Counted from the first letter of the stretch, positions 17,190 to 27,290 are shown. The stretch: DNA of 64,000 nucleotides from Falsiroseomonas ponticola (GCF_016805305.1 NZ_JAERQN010000001.1:868001-932000), one strand, 5' to 3'. Notes: generated by a model from the letters alone, not told the origin. Numbers and translations are program-made.

Positions 17190-20100
17190 ATGAACGACGC
17201 GGCGCGGGAACAGGACGGCGTGCGGCCCCTGGTGCTGGCGGAGGCCAAGGCCGCGCTGGGCCGGCTGGCGCCCGGGCTGCCGCCCATGGCGGCCGACCTC
17301 CTCGCGCGGTTGCAGGAGGCGGTGCCGACCGCCGAACTCGCCGCCACGCCGCCGGAGGCGCTGGCGGAGGCGGCGGCGAGCCTCTTCGCCTTCGCGGAGC
17401 AGCGCCGGCCGCGCCAGACCAAGGTGCGGCTGCTGCCGCCGGGACCCGGCCGCAGCCTGGCGGTCGCGGAGATCGTCACCGACGACATGCCCTTCCTGGT
17501 GGACAGCGTGCTGGCGGCGCTGGCCGTGCAGGGGCGCGTGGTGCGGCAGCTGCTGCACCCCGTGCTGCGCGTGGCGCGGGATGCGAAGGGGGCGCTGGTC
17601 TCGCTGGCCGGCGAGACGCCGGAGAGCATGATGCGCATCACCCTCGGCCCCGGCGTCGCGCTGCCCTTCGCGGGGGTGGCCGGCGACTGGGAGGGCGTGG
17701 AGGCGGCGCTGGTGCGCGCCATGGGCGATGTCCGCCTCGCCGTCGATGATTTCTCCCCGATGCTCGCCAGGCTCGGCGATGCGGCGGCGGAACTGCCGGC
17801 CGGGGAAGACGAGGCGCGGGAATTCCTGCGCTGGATGGGGGAGGACAATTTCGTCCTGCTCGGCCATCGCCGCCTGGTGCTGACGGAGGCGGGGCTGTCG
17901 GTGGCGGCGGAGGAGGATCTCGGCCTGCTGCGTGACGCGACCGTGCCGGTCTTCGATGCGCTGCGCGACCTGGCTTCGCTGCCCGGCGCCGTGCGCGCGA
18001 ACCTGGCGCGGCTGGAGGCGGTGACGGTCGCCAAGGCCAATATGCGCGCGACGGTGCATCGGCCGCAGCACGCCGATGTGGTGATGACGCGCATCACGGA
18101 TGGGGCGGGGCGCGTGGTGGGGGTGCGGCTGTTCCTCGGGCTCTTCGCGGCCGGGGCGTATAACCGCAACCCGCGATCCATCCCGCTGCTGCGCGCCAAG
18201 GTGCTGCGCATCCTGGCGGCGGCCGGGCTCGATCCCGAAAGCCATGACGGGCGCGCGCTGCGCAACATCCTCGACACCTGGCCGCGGGACGAGCTGTTCC
18301 AGGCGCCGGAGGCGGCGATCCTGGCGGGCTGCCGCCGCGCGCTCGACCTGCAGATCCGGCCGCGCGCGGCGCTGGTGGTGCGGCGCGATCCCTTCGAGCG
18401 CTTCGCGAGCGTCATCGCCTGGCTGCCGCGCGATACCTTCGACACGCAGATGCGCGAACGCGTGGGAAGGCTGCTGGCGGAGAGCTTCGGCGGCCGGCTT
18501 TCCGCCTTCTACACGCTGCTCGGCGACGCGCCGCTGGCGCGCGTCCACTACGTGATCGGCACCACGCCGGGCGCCGTGCCGGCGGTGGAGGAGGCGGCGC
18601 TGGAAGCGGCGGTGGCGCAGGCCACGCGCGGCTTCCGCGACCGGCTGGAGGAGGCGCTGCTGCGCGAGGCCGGCGCGGAATATGGCGCGCAGATGCTGGC
18701 GCGGTGGCGGGATGCTTTCCCACCGGCCTATCGCCAGGCGGAGACGGTGGCGACCGCGATCGGCGATCTGTCGCTGGCCAATGAACTGACGCATGGCGGA
18801 AGGCCGCGCGGCCAGTTGACACGCCCGGCGGGCGGCGGGCCGCGCAGCGTGATGCTGCGGCTGGCAAGCCCGGATGGGCCGCTGGCGCTGGCCGACGCGC
18901 TGCCGCTGTTCGAAAGCCTCGACCTGCGCGCGATCGAGGAAGTGCCCTATCGCCTGGACCCCGTAGGCGGGCCAGTGGTGGTGCTGCACGCCTACCGGCT
19001 GGAGGCGCGGGCGGATGTTGAGGAGGCGCGGCTGCAGGACGTGGCGGGCGCGCTGCACGCGCTGCTGCGCGGCGATGTGGAGGCCGATGGCTTCAACCGC
19101 CTGGTGCTGCGCGCGGGGCTCGACTGGAAGGAATGCTGGCTGCTGCGGGCACTATATCGCTGGCTGAAGCAGGTGGGCTTCCCCTTCGCCCAGGACAGCG
19201 TGGAAGCGGCGCTGGCCGCGCATCCCGATGCCGCGCGCATCCTGGTCGATCTCTTCCACACGCGCTTCGCGCCGGATGTGGCGGAGCGCGACGAGAGCAA
19301 GTTCGACGATGCCTGGCGCACGCTGCTGGATGGCGTGGCCAACCCCGACGAGGACCGCATCCTGTCCCGGCTGCGCACCGTGCTGGACGCGATGCTGCGC
19401 ACGAACTTCTTCCAGGCCAAAGACTACCTGGCCTTCAAGATCGACAGCGCGAAGGCGGGGGACATGCCGGCGCCGCGGCCCTGGCGGGAGATCTTCGTCC
19501 ACTCGCCGCGGATGGAGGGCTGCCATCTGCGCGCGGGCCCCGTCGCCCGCGGCGGCATCCGCTGGTCGGACCGGCGGGAGGATTTCCGGACGGAGGTGCT
19601 GGGGCTGATGAAGGCGCAGCGGCTCAAGAACGTCGTCATCGTGCCGACGGGGGCCAAGGGCGGCTTCATCCTGAAGCATCCGCCGCCCGCTTCCGACCGC
19701 GACGCCTTCATGGCGGAAGGCATCGCCGGCTACCGCACGCTGGTGCGCGGCATGCTGGATTTGACGGACAACTACGCCGCCGATGGCAGTGTGGTGACGC
19801 CGGATGCGGTGGTGCCGCGCGACGGCGCCGATCCCTACATCGTCGCCGCGGCGGACAAGGGCACCGCCACCTTCAGCGACATCGCGAACGGGCTTTCCGC
19901 CGACTACAACTTCTGGCTCGGCGATGCCTTCGCGAGTGGCGGCAGCGCGGGCTATGACCACAAGGGCATGGGCATCACCGCGCGCGGTGCCTGGGTGATG
20001 ATCGACCGGCATTTCCAGGAGTTGCGCGGCGCGGGGGTGCAGGAGGCGGAATTCACCTGTGCCGGTGTCGGTGACATGTCGGGCGACGTCTTCGGCAACG

Positions 20101-21851
20101 GGCTGCTGGTGTCGGCGAAGACGAAGCTCGTCGCGGCCTTCGACCACCGGCACATCTTCATCGACCCCGATCCCGATCCGGCGGTCTCCTTCGCCGAACG
20201 GCAGCGGCTGTTTGCCCTGCCGCGCTCCTCCTGGGCGGATTACGAGGCGCGGCTGCTGTCGAAGGGGGGCGCGATCCTGCCGCGCAATGCCAAGACGCTG
20301 CCGCTCTCGCCCGAAGCCCGCGCGCTGCTGGGCATCGAGGCGGAGCGGGCGGAGCCGGCAGCCATCATGCGCGCCATCCTGACGCTGCCGGTCGATCTGC
20401 TCTATTTCGGCGGCATCGGCACCTATGTGAAGGCGGGCACGGAGACGCAGGCGGAAGCCGGCGACCGCGCCAATGATTCCATCCGCATCGATGGGCGCGA
20501 GGTCCGCGCGAAGATCGTGGGGGAGGGCGCCAATCTCGGCGTGACCCAGGCCGGGCGCATCGAGGCATCGCGCGCCGGCGTGCGCATCAACACCGATGCG
20601 CTCGATAATTCCGCGGGGGTCAGCACCTCCGACCACGAGGTGAACATCAAGATCCTGCTGGCCGAGGCGGAGCGGGAGGGCGTGCTGACGCGCCGCCAGC
20701 GCGACGAGCTGCTGGCGGCGATGACGGAGGAGGTCGGGCAGCTCGTGCTGGCCGATAACCACGCGCAATCCATCGCGCTGAGCCTGGAGGCGATGACGGC
20801 GGCGGACGACCTTTCCGCCCATGCGGCGCTGATGGCGCGGCTGGAGGCGGCGGGCTTTCTCGATCGCGCCGTCTCCGTCCTGCCGGATGCGGCGGCGATC
20901 CGGGCGCGGGCGGCGGCCGGGGAGGGGCTGACGCGGCCCGAACTCGCGGCGCTGCTGCCGGCGGCGAAGCTCTGGCTGGCGGAGGCGATCGAGGGGAGCG
21001 GGCTGGCGGAGGAGGCGGCGCTGGCGCCGCTGCTGGTCGATTACTTCCCGACCGCGCTCAGGGAGCGCTTCGGCGCGCAGATCGCGCGGCACCGGCTGCG
21101 GCGGGAATTGCTGGCGACGGCGCTGTGCAACCAGGTGGTCAACCGGCTGGGCGTGGCCGCGCTGGGGCGGCTGGCGGGGGCCACGGGATCGGGCGCCGCG
21201 GTGGCGCGGGCGGCCTGGCTGGCGGGTGCGCTGTTCGGCGTGGAGCCGGCGGCCGCCGCGATCGATGCCGCGGCGGCACCGGCTGCCACGCGGCTCTCGG
21301 CCCTGCTGGCGCTGCGGCGGCTGGAGGAGGGGGCGGCGCGGGAGTTGATGTCGGGCGGGCAGCAGGCGCTGGACGCCGCGCTGGCCGCGCTGCGGCCTGG
21401 GGTCGCGGCGCTGGTGGCGGCGGAGGTGGCGGCGCCGGGGGCGGAGGCGGCGCTGCTGCGGGAGGCCGGGATTCCGGCGGAGCCCGCCGCGCTGGCGGGC
21501 GCCGCGCCGCGGCTGGCAGCCGCGCCGGCGGTGGTGCGGCTGGCGGCCGAGACGGGGGCCGATCCCGCGGCTGCTGCTGGCGCCTGGCGCGCGGTGGGGG
21601 AGGGTTTCGCGCTGGAGGCGCTGCGCGCGGCGGCGGAGGCTGCGCGCGCCACCGGGCCCTTCGCCGCGCGGGCGAAGGCGGAGGTGCTGGCGGACCTCGC
21701 CGGCGTGCAGGCGCGGCTTGCCCGGGCGAGGCTGGCCGGTGGCGCCGCCCCGGCCGATGCGGAAGCCGCGCGCCTGGCGCGGGAGGCGGCTTCGGTAGGC
21801 GATCTGGTCGCCATCGGCGTCGCCGCCCGCGCCCTGGCGGCAGTCGCCTGA
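17190..21851 (+). CDS. NAD-dependent glutamate dehydrogenase, large class
   Basis: 1553 aa, close to the 1,550-1,620 usual for this bacterial class, with GGAGGAAGG upstream. The N-terminal half (1-700) holds ACT-like regulatory modules (TDDMPFLVDSVLAAL near residue 95). The catalytic half has GPVARGGIRWSDRREDFRTE, VPTGAKGGF with the catalytic Lys, and ADKGTATFSDIANG. It converts glutamate to 2-oxoglutarate and ammonia with NAD in the cytosol. The Ala-rich last 300 residues are weakly conserved. A DNA glycosylase gene overlaps its stop. Confidence 0.95.
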   Translation: MNDAAREQDGVRPLVLAEAKAALGRLAPGLPPMAADLLARLQEAVPTAELAATPPEALAEAAASLFAFAEQRRPRQTKVRLLPPGPGRSLAVAEIVTDDMPFLVDSVLAALAVQGRVVRQLLHPVLRVARDAKGALVSLAGETPESMMRITLGPGVALPFAGVAGDWEGVEAALVRAMGDVRLAVDDFSPMLARLGDAAAELPAGEDEAREFLRWMGEDNFVLLGHRRLVLTEAGLSVAAEEDLGLLRDATVPVFDALRDLASLPGAVRANLARLEAVTVAKANMRATVHRPQHADVVMTRITDGAGRVVGVRLFLGLFAAGAYNRNPRSIPLLRAKVLRILAAAGLDPESHDGRALRNILDTWPRDELFQAPEAAILAGCRRALDLQIRPRAALVVRRDPFERFASVIAWLPRDTFDTQMRERVGRLLAESFGGRLSAFYTLLGDAPLARVHYVIGTTPGAVPAVEEAALEAAVAQATRGFRDRLEEALLREAGAEYGAQMLARWRDAFPPAYRQAETVATAIGDLSLANELTHGGRPRGQLTRPAGGGPRSVMLRLASPDGPLALADALPLFESLDLRAIEEVPYRLDPVGGPVVVLHAYRLEARADVEEARLQDVAGALHALLRGDVEADGFNRLVLRAGLDWKECWLLRALYRWLKQVGFPFAQDSVEAALAAHPDAARILVDLFHTRFAPDVAERDESKFDDAWRTLLDGVANPDEDRILSRLRTVLDAMLRTNFFQAKDYLAFKIDSAKAGDMPAPRPWREIFVHSPRMEGCHLRAGPVARGGIRWSDRREDFRTEVLGLMKAQRLKNVVIVPTGAKGGFILKHPPPASDRDAFMAEGIAGYRTLVRGMLDLTDNYAADGSVVTPDAVVPRDGADPYIVAAADKGTATFSDIANGLSADYNFWLGDAFASGGSAGYDHKGMGITARGAWVMIDRHFQELRGAGVQEAEFTCAGVGDMSGDVFGNGLLVSAKTKLVAAFDHRHIFIDPDPDPAVSFAERQRLFALPRSSWADYEARLLSKGGAILPRNAKTLPLSPEARALLGIEAERAEPAAIMRAILTLPVDLLYFGGIGTYVKAGTETQAEAGDRANDSIRIDGREVRAKIVGEGANLGVTQAGRIEASRAGVRINTDALDNSAGVSTSDHEVNIKILLAEAEREGVLTRRQRDELLAAMTEEVGQLVLADNHAQSIALSLEAMTAADDLSAHAALMARLEAAGFLDRAVSVLPDAAAIRARAAAGEGLTRPELAALLPAAKLWLAEAIEGSGLAEEAALAPLLVDYFPTALRERFGAQIARHRLRRELLATALCNQVVNRLGVAALGRLAGATGSGAAVARAAWLAGALFGVEPAAAAIDAAAAPAATRLSALLALRRLEEGAARELMSGGQQALDAALAALRPGVAALVAAEVAAPGAEAALLREAGIPAEPAALAGAAPRLAAAPAVVRLAAETGADPAAAAGAWRAVGEGFALEALRAAAEAARATGPFAARAKAEVLADLAGVQARLARARLAGGAAPADAEAARLAREAASVGDLVAIGVAARALAAVA

Positions 21852-22423
21852 TGACGGTCCAGGCCCGTCTCGGGCCTGGCGGATGGGGTCTGGGGAAGGC
21901 AGCGCCTTCCCCAGCGACGCCCGACGTGCTGCCAGACGTTCTGGCCTGGGGCCTGCGCCTCGTCTTCTGCGGCACGGCGGCGGGCCCTGAATCCGCGCGC
22001 CTCGGCGCCTATTACGCCGGCCCGCGCAACGCCTTCTGGCCCACCCTGGCGGAGGCCGGCTTCACGCCCGGGCTGCTGCGCCCGGCGGAGTATGCGCGGC
22101 TGCGGGACCACCGAATCGGCTTGACGGACCTGTCCAAGACCGGGCGCGGTATGGACCGGGACCTGTCCCCGGGGGATTTCGACATCGATCGTTTCTGGGC
22201 TGCCATGGCGTACTGGTCGCCGCGCGCCATCGCCTTCACGAGCCAGGAGGCCGGCGCCCTGGCGCTCCGCCGCCGCAAGCGGGACATGGCCTTCGGGGCG
22301 CAGCCCGCGGCGCCGGGGCGGCCCGCGATCTTCGTGCTGCCGAGCCCCTCGGCTGCCAATGGCCATTGGGCGAGGATGCGTCACCACTGGCATGACTGCG
22401 CGCGCGCCACGGGGTTCGCGTGA
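21851..22423 (+). CDS. mug: mismatch-specific DNA glycosylase (Mug-like), start uncertain
   Basis: 190 aa if ATG 21851 is used; it overlaps the dehydrogenase stop as TGATG. VFCGTAAGPESARLGAYYAG and PRNAFWPTLAEAG form the uracil/thymine glycosylase active-site region of Mug, and VLPSPSAANGHW is the second conserved loop. The first 25 residues come mainly from the 60-bp hairpin repeat and look foreign to the family; GTG 21926 would give 165 aa starting at the true domain. Removes U or T from G mismatches. Confidence 0.85.
   Translation: MTVQARLGPGGWGLGKAAPSPATPDVLPDVLAWGLRLVFCGTAAGPESARLGAYYAGPRNAFWPTLAEAGFTPGLLRPAEYARLRDHRIGLTDLSKTGRGMDRDLSPGDFDIDRFWAAMAYWSPRAIAFTSQEAGALALRRRKRDMAFGAQPAAPGRPAIFVLPSPSAANGHWARMRHHWHDCARATGFA
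21853..21912 (+). repeat. 60-bp two-hairpin repeat, copy B
   Basis: Same element as 3565-3624 with 56 of 60 bases identical and both stems perfect; the second loop is AGC instead of AAA. It starts 1 bp after the dehydrogenase stop and covers the possible 5' coding region of mug, in a different reading frame from copy A. Confidence 0.85.
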
Positions 22424-23688
22424 CGGGGCATCGCGGGGAGACCAGGCGCATCTGGGCCTGGGCCTTCTATGACTGGGCGAACAGCGCCTTCCCGACCGTC
22501 GTCTCCACCTTCGTGATCGCCGCCTATTTCGCGCAGGGCATCGCGCCCGATCCGGCGACGGGCCAGGCGGCCTGGGGCTGGATGCAGTCGGCGGCGGGGT
22601 TCGGCGTGGCGCTGCTCTCGCCGCTGCTGGGCGCGCTGGCGGATGCGGGGGGGCGGCGGCGGCTGATGCTGGGTTTCTTCACCCTGCTGCTGTCGGCCAG
22701 CACGGCGATGATCTGGTTCGCCAAGCCCGACCCGGCCTTCATGACCTATGCGCTGGTCTGCGTCGGGCTTGCCACCATCGCCTTCGAACTCGGCACGGTC
22801 TTCTACAATGCGATGCTGCCGAGTGTCGCGACGCCCGAGCGGATCGGGCGCGTCTCAGGCCTCGGCTGGGGGCTCGGCTATGCGGGGGGGCTGGTGTGTC
22901 TTGCCCTCTGCCTGGTGCTGCTGGTGCAGCCCAACCCCTCGCCCATCGGGCTCGATCGCGGCCAGGCGGAGCATGTGCGGGCGGCGGCGCTGCTGGTGGC
23001 GGCGTGGCTGCTGGTCTTCGGCTGGCCGGTGCTGGTGGCGGTGCCGGATGCGCCGGGCCCGAAGCCGGGATGGGGGGAGGCAGCGCGAAAGGGTCTGGGG
23101 GAGATCGTGGCGCTGGTCCGCACCCTGCCGCGCAACCCGTCGCTGGCGCGCTTCATCCTGGCGCGGCTGTTCTACACGGATGGCCTCAACACCCTCTTCG
23201 CCTTCGGGGCGATCTATGCCGCGGGCGTCTTCGGCATGGGGATCGACCGCATCCTGCTGTTCGGCATTGCCATGAACGTGACGGCGGGGCTCGGGGCGGC
23301 GGGCTTCGCGCTGGTGGAGGACCGGATCGGGTCGCGCCAGATGGTGCTGCTGGCGCTGGCGGCGATGCTGGTCTTCGGCACGGGGCTGCTGCTGGCGACG
23401 ACGGAGCTGGGCTTCTGGGTGCTGGCGCTCTCGCTCGGCCTGTTCTTCGGCCCCGCCCAGGCGGCGAGCCGCACCTTCATGGCCCGGCTGGCGCCGCCGG
23501 AGGAGATGGCGGCGCATTTCGGGCTCTTCGCGCTGTCCGGCCGCATCACGGGCTTCCTCGGCCCGGCGGCGCTGGCGGCGGTGACGACGGCGACGGGCAG
23601 CCAGCGGCTGGGGATGGCGACGGTGCTGGTCTTCCTCGGCGTGGGCGCGGCCATCCTGCTGACGGTGCGCGACCCCGTCAGGCGGTAG
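22420..23688 (+). CDS. MFS transporter, UMF1/Atg22-like
   Basis: 422 aa with about twelve helices, GTG start overlapping the mug stop. AWAFYDWANSAFPTVVSTFV at residues 13-32 is the hallmark of the UMF1 (Atg22-like) subfamily; LLGALADAGGRRR is the MFS loop 2-3 motif. Yeast Atg22 exports amino acids from the vacuole, whereas the bacterial substrate is unknown. It ends 11 bp inside the convergent LysR gene's 3' end. Confidence 0.85.
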   Translation: MTGHRGETRRIWAWAFYDWANSAFPTVVSTFVIAAYFAQGIAPDPATGQAAWGWMQSAAGFGVALLSPLLGALADAGGRRRLMLGFFTLLLSASTAMIWFAKPDPAFMTYALVCVGLATIAFELGTVFYNAMLPSVATPERIGRVSGLGWGLGYAGGLVCLALCLVLLVQPNPSPIGLDRGQAEHVRAAALLVAAWLLVFGWPVLVAVPDAPGPKPGWGEAARKGLGEIVALVRTLPRNPSLARFILARLFYTDGLNTLFAFGAIYAAGVFGMGIDRILLFGIAMNVTAGLGAAGFALVEDRIGSRQMVLLALAAMLVFGTGLLLATTELGFWVLALSLGLFFGPAQAASRTFMARLAPPEEMAAHFGLFALSGRITGFLGPAALAAVTTATGSQRLGMATVLVFLGVGAAILLTVRDPVRR

Positions 23689-24568
23689 CGAAATGCCAAT
23701 CGGCCCGCGCGACGGCGAGGTCGATGAATGCGCGCACGGCGGCGGAGAGCAGGCGTGAGGCCGGGTGGACGGCGTGGATGGGCAGGGGCGGCGGTTCGTG
23801 TCCCGCCAGCACCACGCGCAGCCGGCCGGCGGCCACGGCGTCCTTCACCTGGTAGCCCAGCACCTGCGTCAGCCCCTGGCCCTGCTCCGCCGCCCAGATC
23901 GCGGCATCGGCGCTGTTGGTGGTGAGCCGCGGCTGCACCACCACGCGATGGTCGTCCGCGAAGCGCCATTCCGACGCCTCCGCCAGGCCGGTGAAGCCGA
24001 TGGTGGCGTGGCGCGGCAGCTCGCCGGGATGGGCCGGCGTGCCGTGGCGGTCGAGATAGGCGGGGGCGGCGACGACGACGCGCCGCGTCTCGCCCAGCCG
24101 CTTCGCGACCAGCCCCGAATCCGGCAACTGGCCGATGCGGATGGCGAGGTCCACGCCCTCCTCCACCAGGTTGATGGTGCGGTCGTTCAGCAGCAGCCGG
24201 ACGGAAACCTCCGCGTGCTGGCCGAGGAAGTCCGCGACCAGCGGCGCGACGTGCAGGCGGCCGAAGACGGCGGGGGCCGTCAGGGTGAGGCGCCCGGCGG
24301 GGCGCGCGCGCTCCGATTGCGCGGAATCCTCGGCCTCCCGCAGCTCCGCCAGGATGCGCCGCGCGCGTTCCAGGAAGCGGGCGCCGGCATCGGTCAGGGT
24401 GACGGAGCGCGTGGTGCGCGCCAGCAGCCGCACGCCGAGCCTGTCCTCCAGCGCCGCGACCTGGCGGGTGATGGCGGAGGGCGCCAGGCCGAGATGCCTA
24501 GCCGCGGGGGCGAAGCCGTGGCGGTCCACGATGGTGACGAAGGCGGTCAGCGCGTCGAAGCGGTCCAT
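23678..24568 (-). CDS. LysR family transcriptional regulator
   Basis: 296 aa from ATG 24568. HTH: MDRFDALTAFVTIVDRHG, then LAPSAITRQVAALEDRLG and LLARTTRSVTLTDAG. The effector domain follows. It is divergent from the CMD-NTF2-PNPOx operon, with an inverted repeat (24574-24592) just upstream of its own start that fits autoregulation and control of the operon. Ligand unknown. Confidence 0.9.
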   Translation of the reverse strand: MDRFDALTAFVTIVDRHGFAPAARHLGLAPSAITRQVAALEDRLGVRLLARTTRSVTLTDAGARFLERARRILAELREAEDSAQSERARPAGRLTLTAPAVFGRLHVAPLVADFLGQHAEVSVRLLLNDRTINLVEEGVDLAIRIGQLPDSGLVAKRLGETRRVVVAAPAYLDRHGTPAHPGELPRHATIGFTGLAEASEWRFADDHRVVVQPRLTTNSADAAIWAAEQGQGLTQVLGYQVKDAVAAGRLRVVLAGHEPPPLPIHAVHPASRLLSAAVRAFIDLAVARADWHFATA

Positions 24569-24573
24569 GCCGC

Positions 24574-24592
24574 CATTGCACTCAGGGCAATG
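24574..24592. promoter_or_regulatory. inverted repeat, candidate LysR operator
   Basis: CATTGC and GCAATG form perfect 6-bp arms with a 7-base spacer, containing the T-N11-A pattern common to LysR sites. It sits 6 bp from the LysR start and about 80 bp upstream of the divergent operon. Confidence 0.45.
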
Positions 24593-24672
24593 ATGAAGTG
24601 TCAAGGATCATGATTATCGCGAACGACGCAACGGCGCAGGATCGGCGGCGTCATCCCGGAAGGAGACCACCC

Positions 24673-25218
24673 ATGACCCGCCTCACCACCCACGCCGATA
24701 TCGATGCCGCCCCGGCGGCCTCCCGCCCCTTCCTGCAGGCCGTGCGGAAGCAGATCGGCTTCGTACCCAACCTGTTCCGCACCGTGGCCAGCAGCCCGGC
24801 GGCGCTGGAAGGCTATCTCGGCCTCAGCGCCGCGCTGGCCAAGGGCAGCCTGCCGCCGGCCACGCGGGAACGCATCGCGCTGGCGGTCGCCGCCATCAAT
24901 GGCTGCGACTACTGCCTGGCGGCGCACAGCCATATCGGCGCGACCCTCGCGAAGCTGGACAGCGCGGAGATCGCGGCCAATCGCGCGGGCTTCTCGAACG
25001 ACCCCAAGGCCGATGCGGCGGTGCGCTTCGCCTCCAAGGTGGCGCGCGACCGCGGGCATGTGGATGACGATGCGCTGCGCCTGGTGAAGATCGCGGGCCA
25101 TGACGAGGCCGAGATCATCGAGATCGTGCTGCACGTCGCGCTCAACACCTGGACCAACTACCTGAACAACGTGGCGGGGACGGAGGTGGATTTCCCGCCC
25201 GCGGCGCAGGCGGCGTGA
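24673..25218 (+). CDS. carboxymuconolactone decarboxylase / AhpD-like peroxidase-related protein
   Basis: 181 aa from ATG 24673 with AGGAGA upstream. The AhpD-core redox pair is in [14 protein letters not shown] (C78, C81, with the His three residues on). [13 protein letters not shown] near residue 31 and the C-terminal [18 protein letters not shown] match the peroxidase-related CMD subfamily. Probably a thiol-based detoxifying enzyme. First gene of a three-gene operon facing a LysR regulator. Confidence 0.88.
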   Translation: MTRLTTHADIDAAPAASRPFLQAVRKQIGFVPNLFRTVASSPAALEGYLGLSAALAKGSLPPATRERIALAVAAINGCDYCLAAHSHIGATLAKLDSAEIAANRAGFSNDPKADAAVRFASKVARDRGHVDDDALRLVKIAGHDEAEIIEIVLHVALNTWTNYLNNVAGTEVDFPPAAQAA

Positions 25219-25220
25219 CC

Positions 25221-25685
25221 ATGTCACGGCCGCCCCTGCCGCCCTTCGATGCCGGTTCGGCCGCGCGGAAGGCGCGGCTGGCCGAGGATGCCTGGAACAG
25301 CCGCGACCCCGCGCGGGTCGCGCTGGCCTATACGCCGGGCAGCCGCTGGCGGAACCGCGCGGAATTCATCGAGGGCCGCGCCGCCATCGAAGCCTTCCTC
25401 CAGCGCAAATGGGCGAAGGAGCTGGAATATCGCCTCATCAAGCAGGTCTGGGCCTTCGGCGGCGACCGCATCGCGGTGCGCTTCGCCTATGAATGGCACG
25501 ATGCCACAGGCCAGTGGTGGCGCAGCCATGGCAACGAGAACTGGGAATTCGACGCGGAGGGGCTGATGGCCCGCCGCATCGCCAGCATCAACGACCTGGC
25601 GATCGAGCCCGCGCAGCGGCTGTTCCACTGGCCGCTCGGGCGGCGGCCGGACGACCATCCGGGGCTGGAGGAACTCGGGCTGTGA
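25221..25685 (+). CDS. NTF2-like DUF1348 family protein
   Basis: 154 aa from ATG 25221; GTG 25215, overlapping the upstream stop, is an alternative adding two residues. A single cone-shaped NTF2-like domain is suggested by [26 protein letters not shown] and [24 protein letters not shown], close to DUF1348. Function unknown; such proteins accompany stress-response enzymes. It sits between the CMD and PNPOx genes. Confidence 0.78.
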   Translation: MSRPPLPPFDAGSAARKARLAEDAWNSRDPARVALAYTPGSRWRNRAEFIEGRAAIEAFLQRKWAKELEYRLIKQVWAFGGDRIAVRFAYEWHDATGQWWRSHGNENWEFDAEGLMARRIASINDLAIEPAQRLFHWPLGRRPDDHPGLEELGL

Positions 25686-26278
25686 CCCCCTCCAGCGACA
25701 TCGCCTTCACATCAGCGGTGAAGGCCATCCAGGCGCGGCGCGGGTCGCGCGCCAGCTATGCGCGGATGGAGGAGCGGGGCGGCTGGGCCACGACCGTGAC
25801 GCCGGACCTCGCCGCCTTCATCGCGGCGCAGACCAGCATCTTCCTGGCGACGGCGAATGCGGAGGGGCAGCCCTACATCCAGCATCGCGGCGGCCCGCCC
25901 GGCTTCCTCCGCGTGCTGGACGAAAGGACGCTCGGCTTCGCCGATCTCCGCGGCAACCGGCAATACATCACGCTCGGCAACCTGGCGGAGAATCCGCGCG
26001 CGCATCTCTTCCTGATCGACTACGCGCATCGGCGGCGCGTGAAGATCTGGGGCCGCGCGCGCGTCGTGGAGGATGATCCGGCGCTGCTGGAACGGCTGCG
26101 CATGCCGGGTGATGCCACACCGGCGGAGCAGGCGATCCTCCTCGACATCGAGGCCTGGGACGCGAACTGCCCCCAGCACATCCCCCAGCGCTTCGAGGCC
26201 GCGGATGTCGCGGCGGCGCTGGCGGCGCGGGACCGGCGGATCGCGGAACTCGAAGCCCTGCTGGCGGCGCGGGCATAG
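25682..26278 (+). CDS. pyridoxamine 5'-phosphate oxidase family protein
   Basis: 198 aa, GTG at 25682 overlapping the upstream TGA. A split-barrel flavin-binding fold is suggested by [38 protein letters not shown] and [20 protein letters not shown]. Close to the general PNPOx-like family that binds FMN or F420, not true PdxH. Last gene of the operon; the C-terminal 25 residues form a charged helix. Confidence 0.82.
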   Translation: MTPSSDIAFTSAVKAIQARRGSRASYARMEERGGWATTVTPDLAAFIAAQTSIFLATANAEGQPYIQHRGGPPGFLRVLDERTLGFADLRGNRQYITLGNLAENPRAHLFLIDYAHRRRVKIWGRARVVEDDPALLERLRMPGDATPAEQAILLDIEAWDANCPQHIPQRFEAADVAAALAARDRRIAELEALLAARA

Positions 26279-26317
26279 TCGGGTAGGCTCCCCTCCAACG
26301 AAGCCTGGAGGAACGCC

Positions 26318-27280
26318 ATGCGCATCACCCGCCGCGCCCTGACGGGCGCCGCCGCCGCCCTGCTGCCGCTGCCGGCCGCGGCGCAGCCCGCCTGGCCCAA
26401 CAAGCCCGTGCGCTTCATCATCCCCTTCGCGCCGGGCGGGCCGGTGGAGATCCCCGCGCGATTCATCGCGGAGCATCTCCAGCGCAAGCTCGGCCAGCCC
26501 TTCATCGTGGAGACGCGGCCCGGCGCGGGGGGCTTGTTGGGCACGCGCGCGGTGATGGCGACGCCGGATGCGCATAACTTCCTCTTCACCACCTCCGCCA
26601 TCAGCATCCTGCCCGCCGTGATGCGCGACCCCGGCTATGACCCCATCGCGGATTTCATGCCCGTCTCCATCGTGCTGGATGCGCCGATGGGCGTGCTGGT
26701 GCGGCCCGACAGCCCGATCCGGGACCTGGCGGATTTGGTGGCGCGGGCGAAGGCGCGGCCGGGCAGCATCAGCTTCGGCACCGCCGGCAATGGCGCCACG
26801 ACGCATATGGGCGGCGAATTGTTCAAGGCGCTGGCGGGGATCGACCTGCTGCACGTCCCCTATCGCGGCGCGGGGCAGAGCGTCACCGCGCTCTATGCGG
26901 GGGACACGGACCTGCTGATCGTCGGGCTGCTGGAGACGATGGCGCATGTGCGGGAAGGCCGGCTGCGCGCCATCGCCGTGACCTCGCCCCGGCGCAGCCC
27001 GGTGCTGCCGGACGTGCCCTCCCTGGCGGAAGCGGCGCCCGGCTATGGCGTGACGATCTGGTACGCGATCTTCGCGCCGCGCGGCGCGCCGCCGGCTGTG
27101 GTGGAGACGCTGGCGGCGGAAATGGCGCCGCTGGCGCAGGGGTCGAGCCTGGCGCAGCGCCTGGAAGCGGCCGGCGCGCAGCTCGTGCTCTCCGGCCCCG
27201 GGCCGCTCGGCGAGCGGATGCGCACCGAGGTGCCGATGTGGAAGGGCATCGCCGAACGCGCGCAGATCCGGCTGGATTGA
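26318..27280 (+). CDS. tripartite tricarboxylate transporter receptor, Bug/TctC family
   Basis: 320 aa. An export signal at residues 1-23 (RRALTGAAAALLPLPAAAQ) is followed by WPNKPVRFIIPFAPGG, the usual Bug opening, then ETRPGAGGLLGTRAV and the ligand loop GNGATTHMGGELF. It binds a carboxylate in the periplasm. No TctA/TctB membrane genes are nearby, as is common for orphan Bug receptors. Confidence 0.9.
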   Translation: MRITRRALTGAAAALLPLPAAAQPAWPNKPVRFIIPFAPGGPVEIPARFIAEHLQRKLGQPFIVETRPGAGGLLGTRAVMATPDAHNFLFTTSAISILPAVMRDPGYDPIADFMPVSIVLDAPMGVLVRPDSPIRDLADLVARAKARPGSISFGTAGNGATTHMGGELFKALAGIDLLHVPYRGAGQSVTALYAGDTDLLIVGLLETMAHVREGRLRAIAVTSPRRSPVLPDVPSLAEAAPGYGVTIWYAIFAPRGAPPAVVETLAAEMAPLAQGSSLAQRLEAAGAQLVLSGPGPLGERMRTEVPMWKGIAERAQIRLD

Positions 27281-27290
27281 GCGCGCGCCC

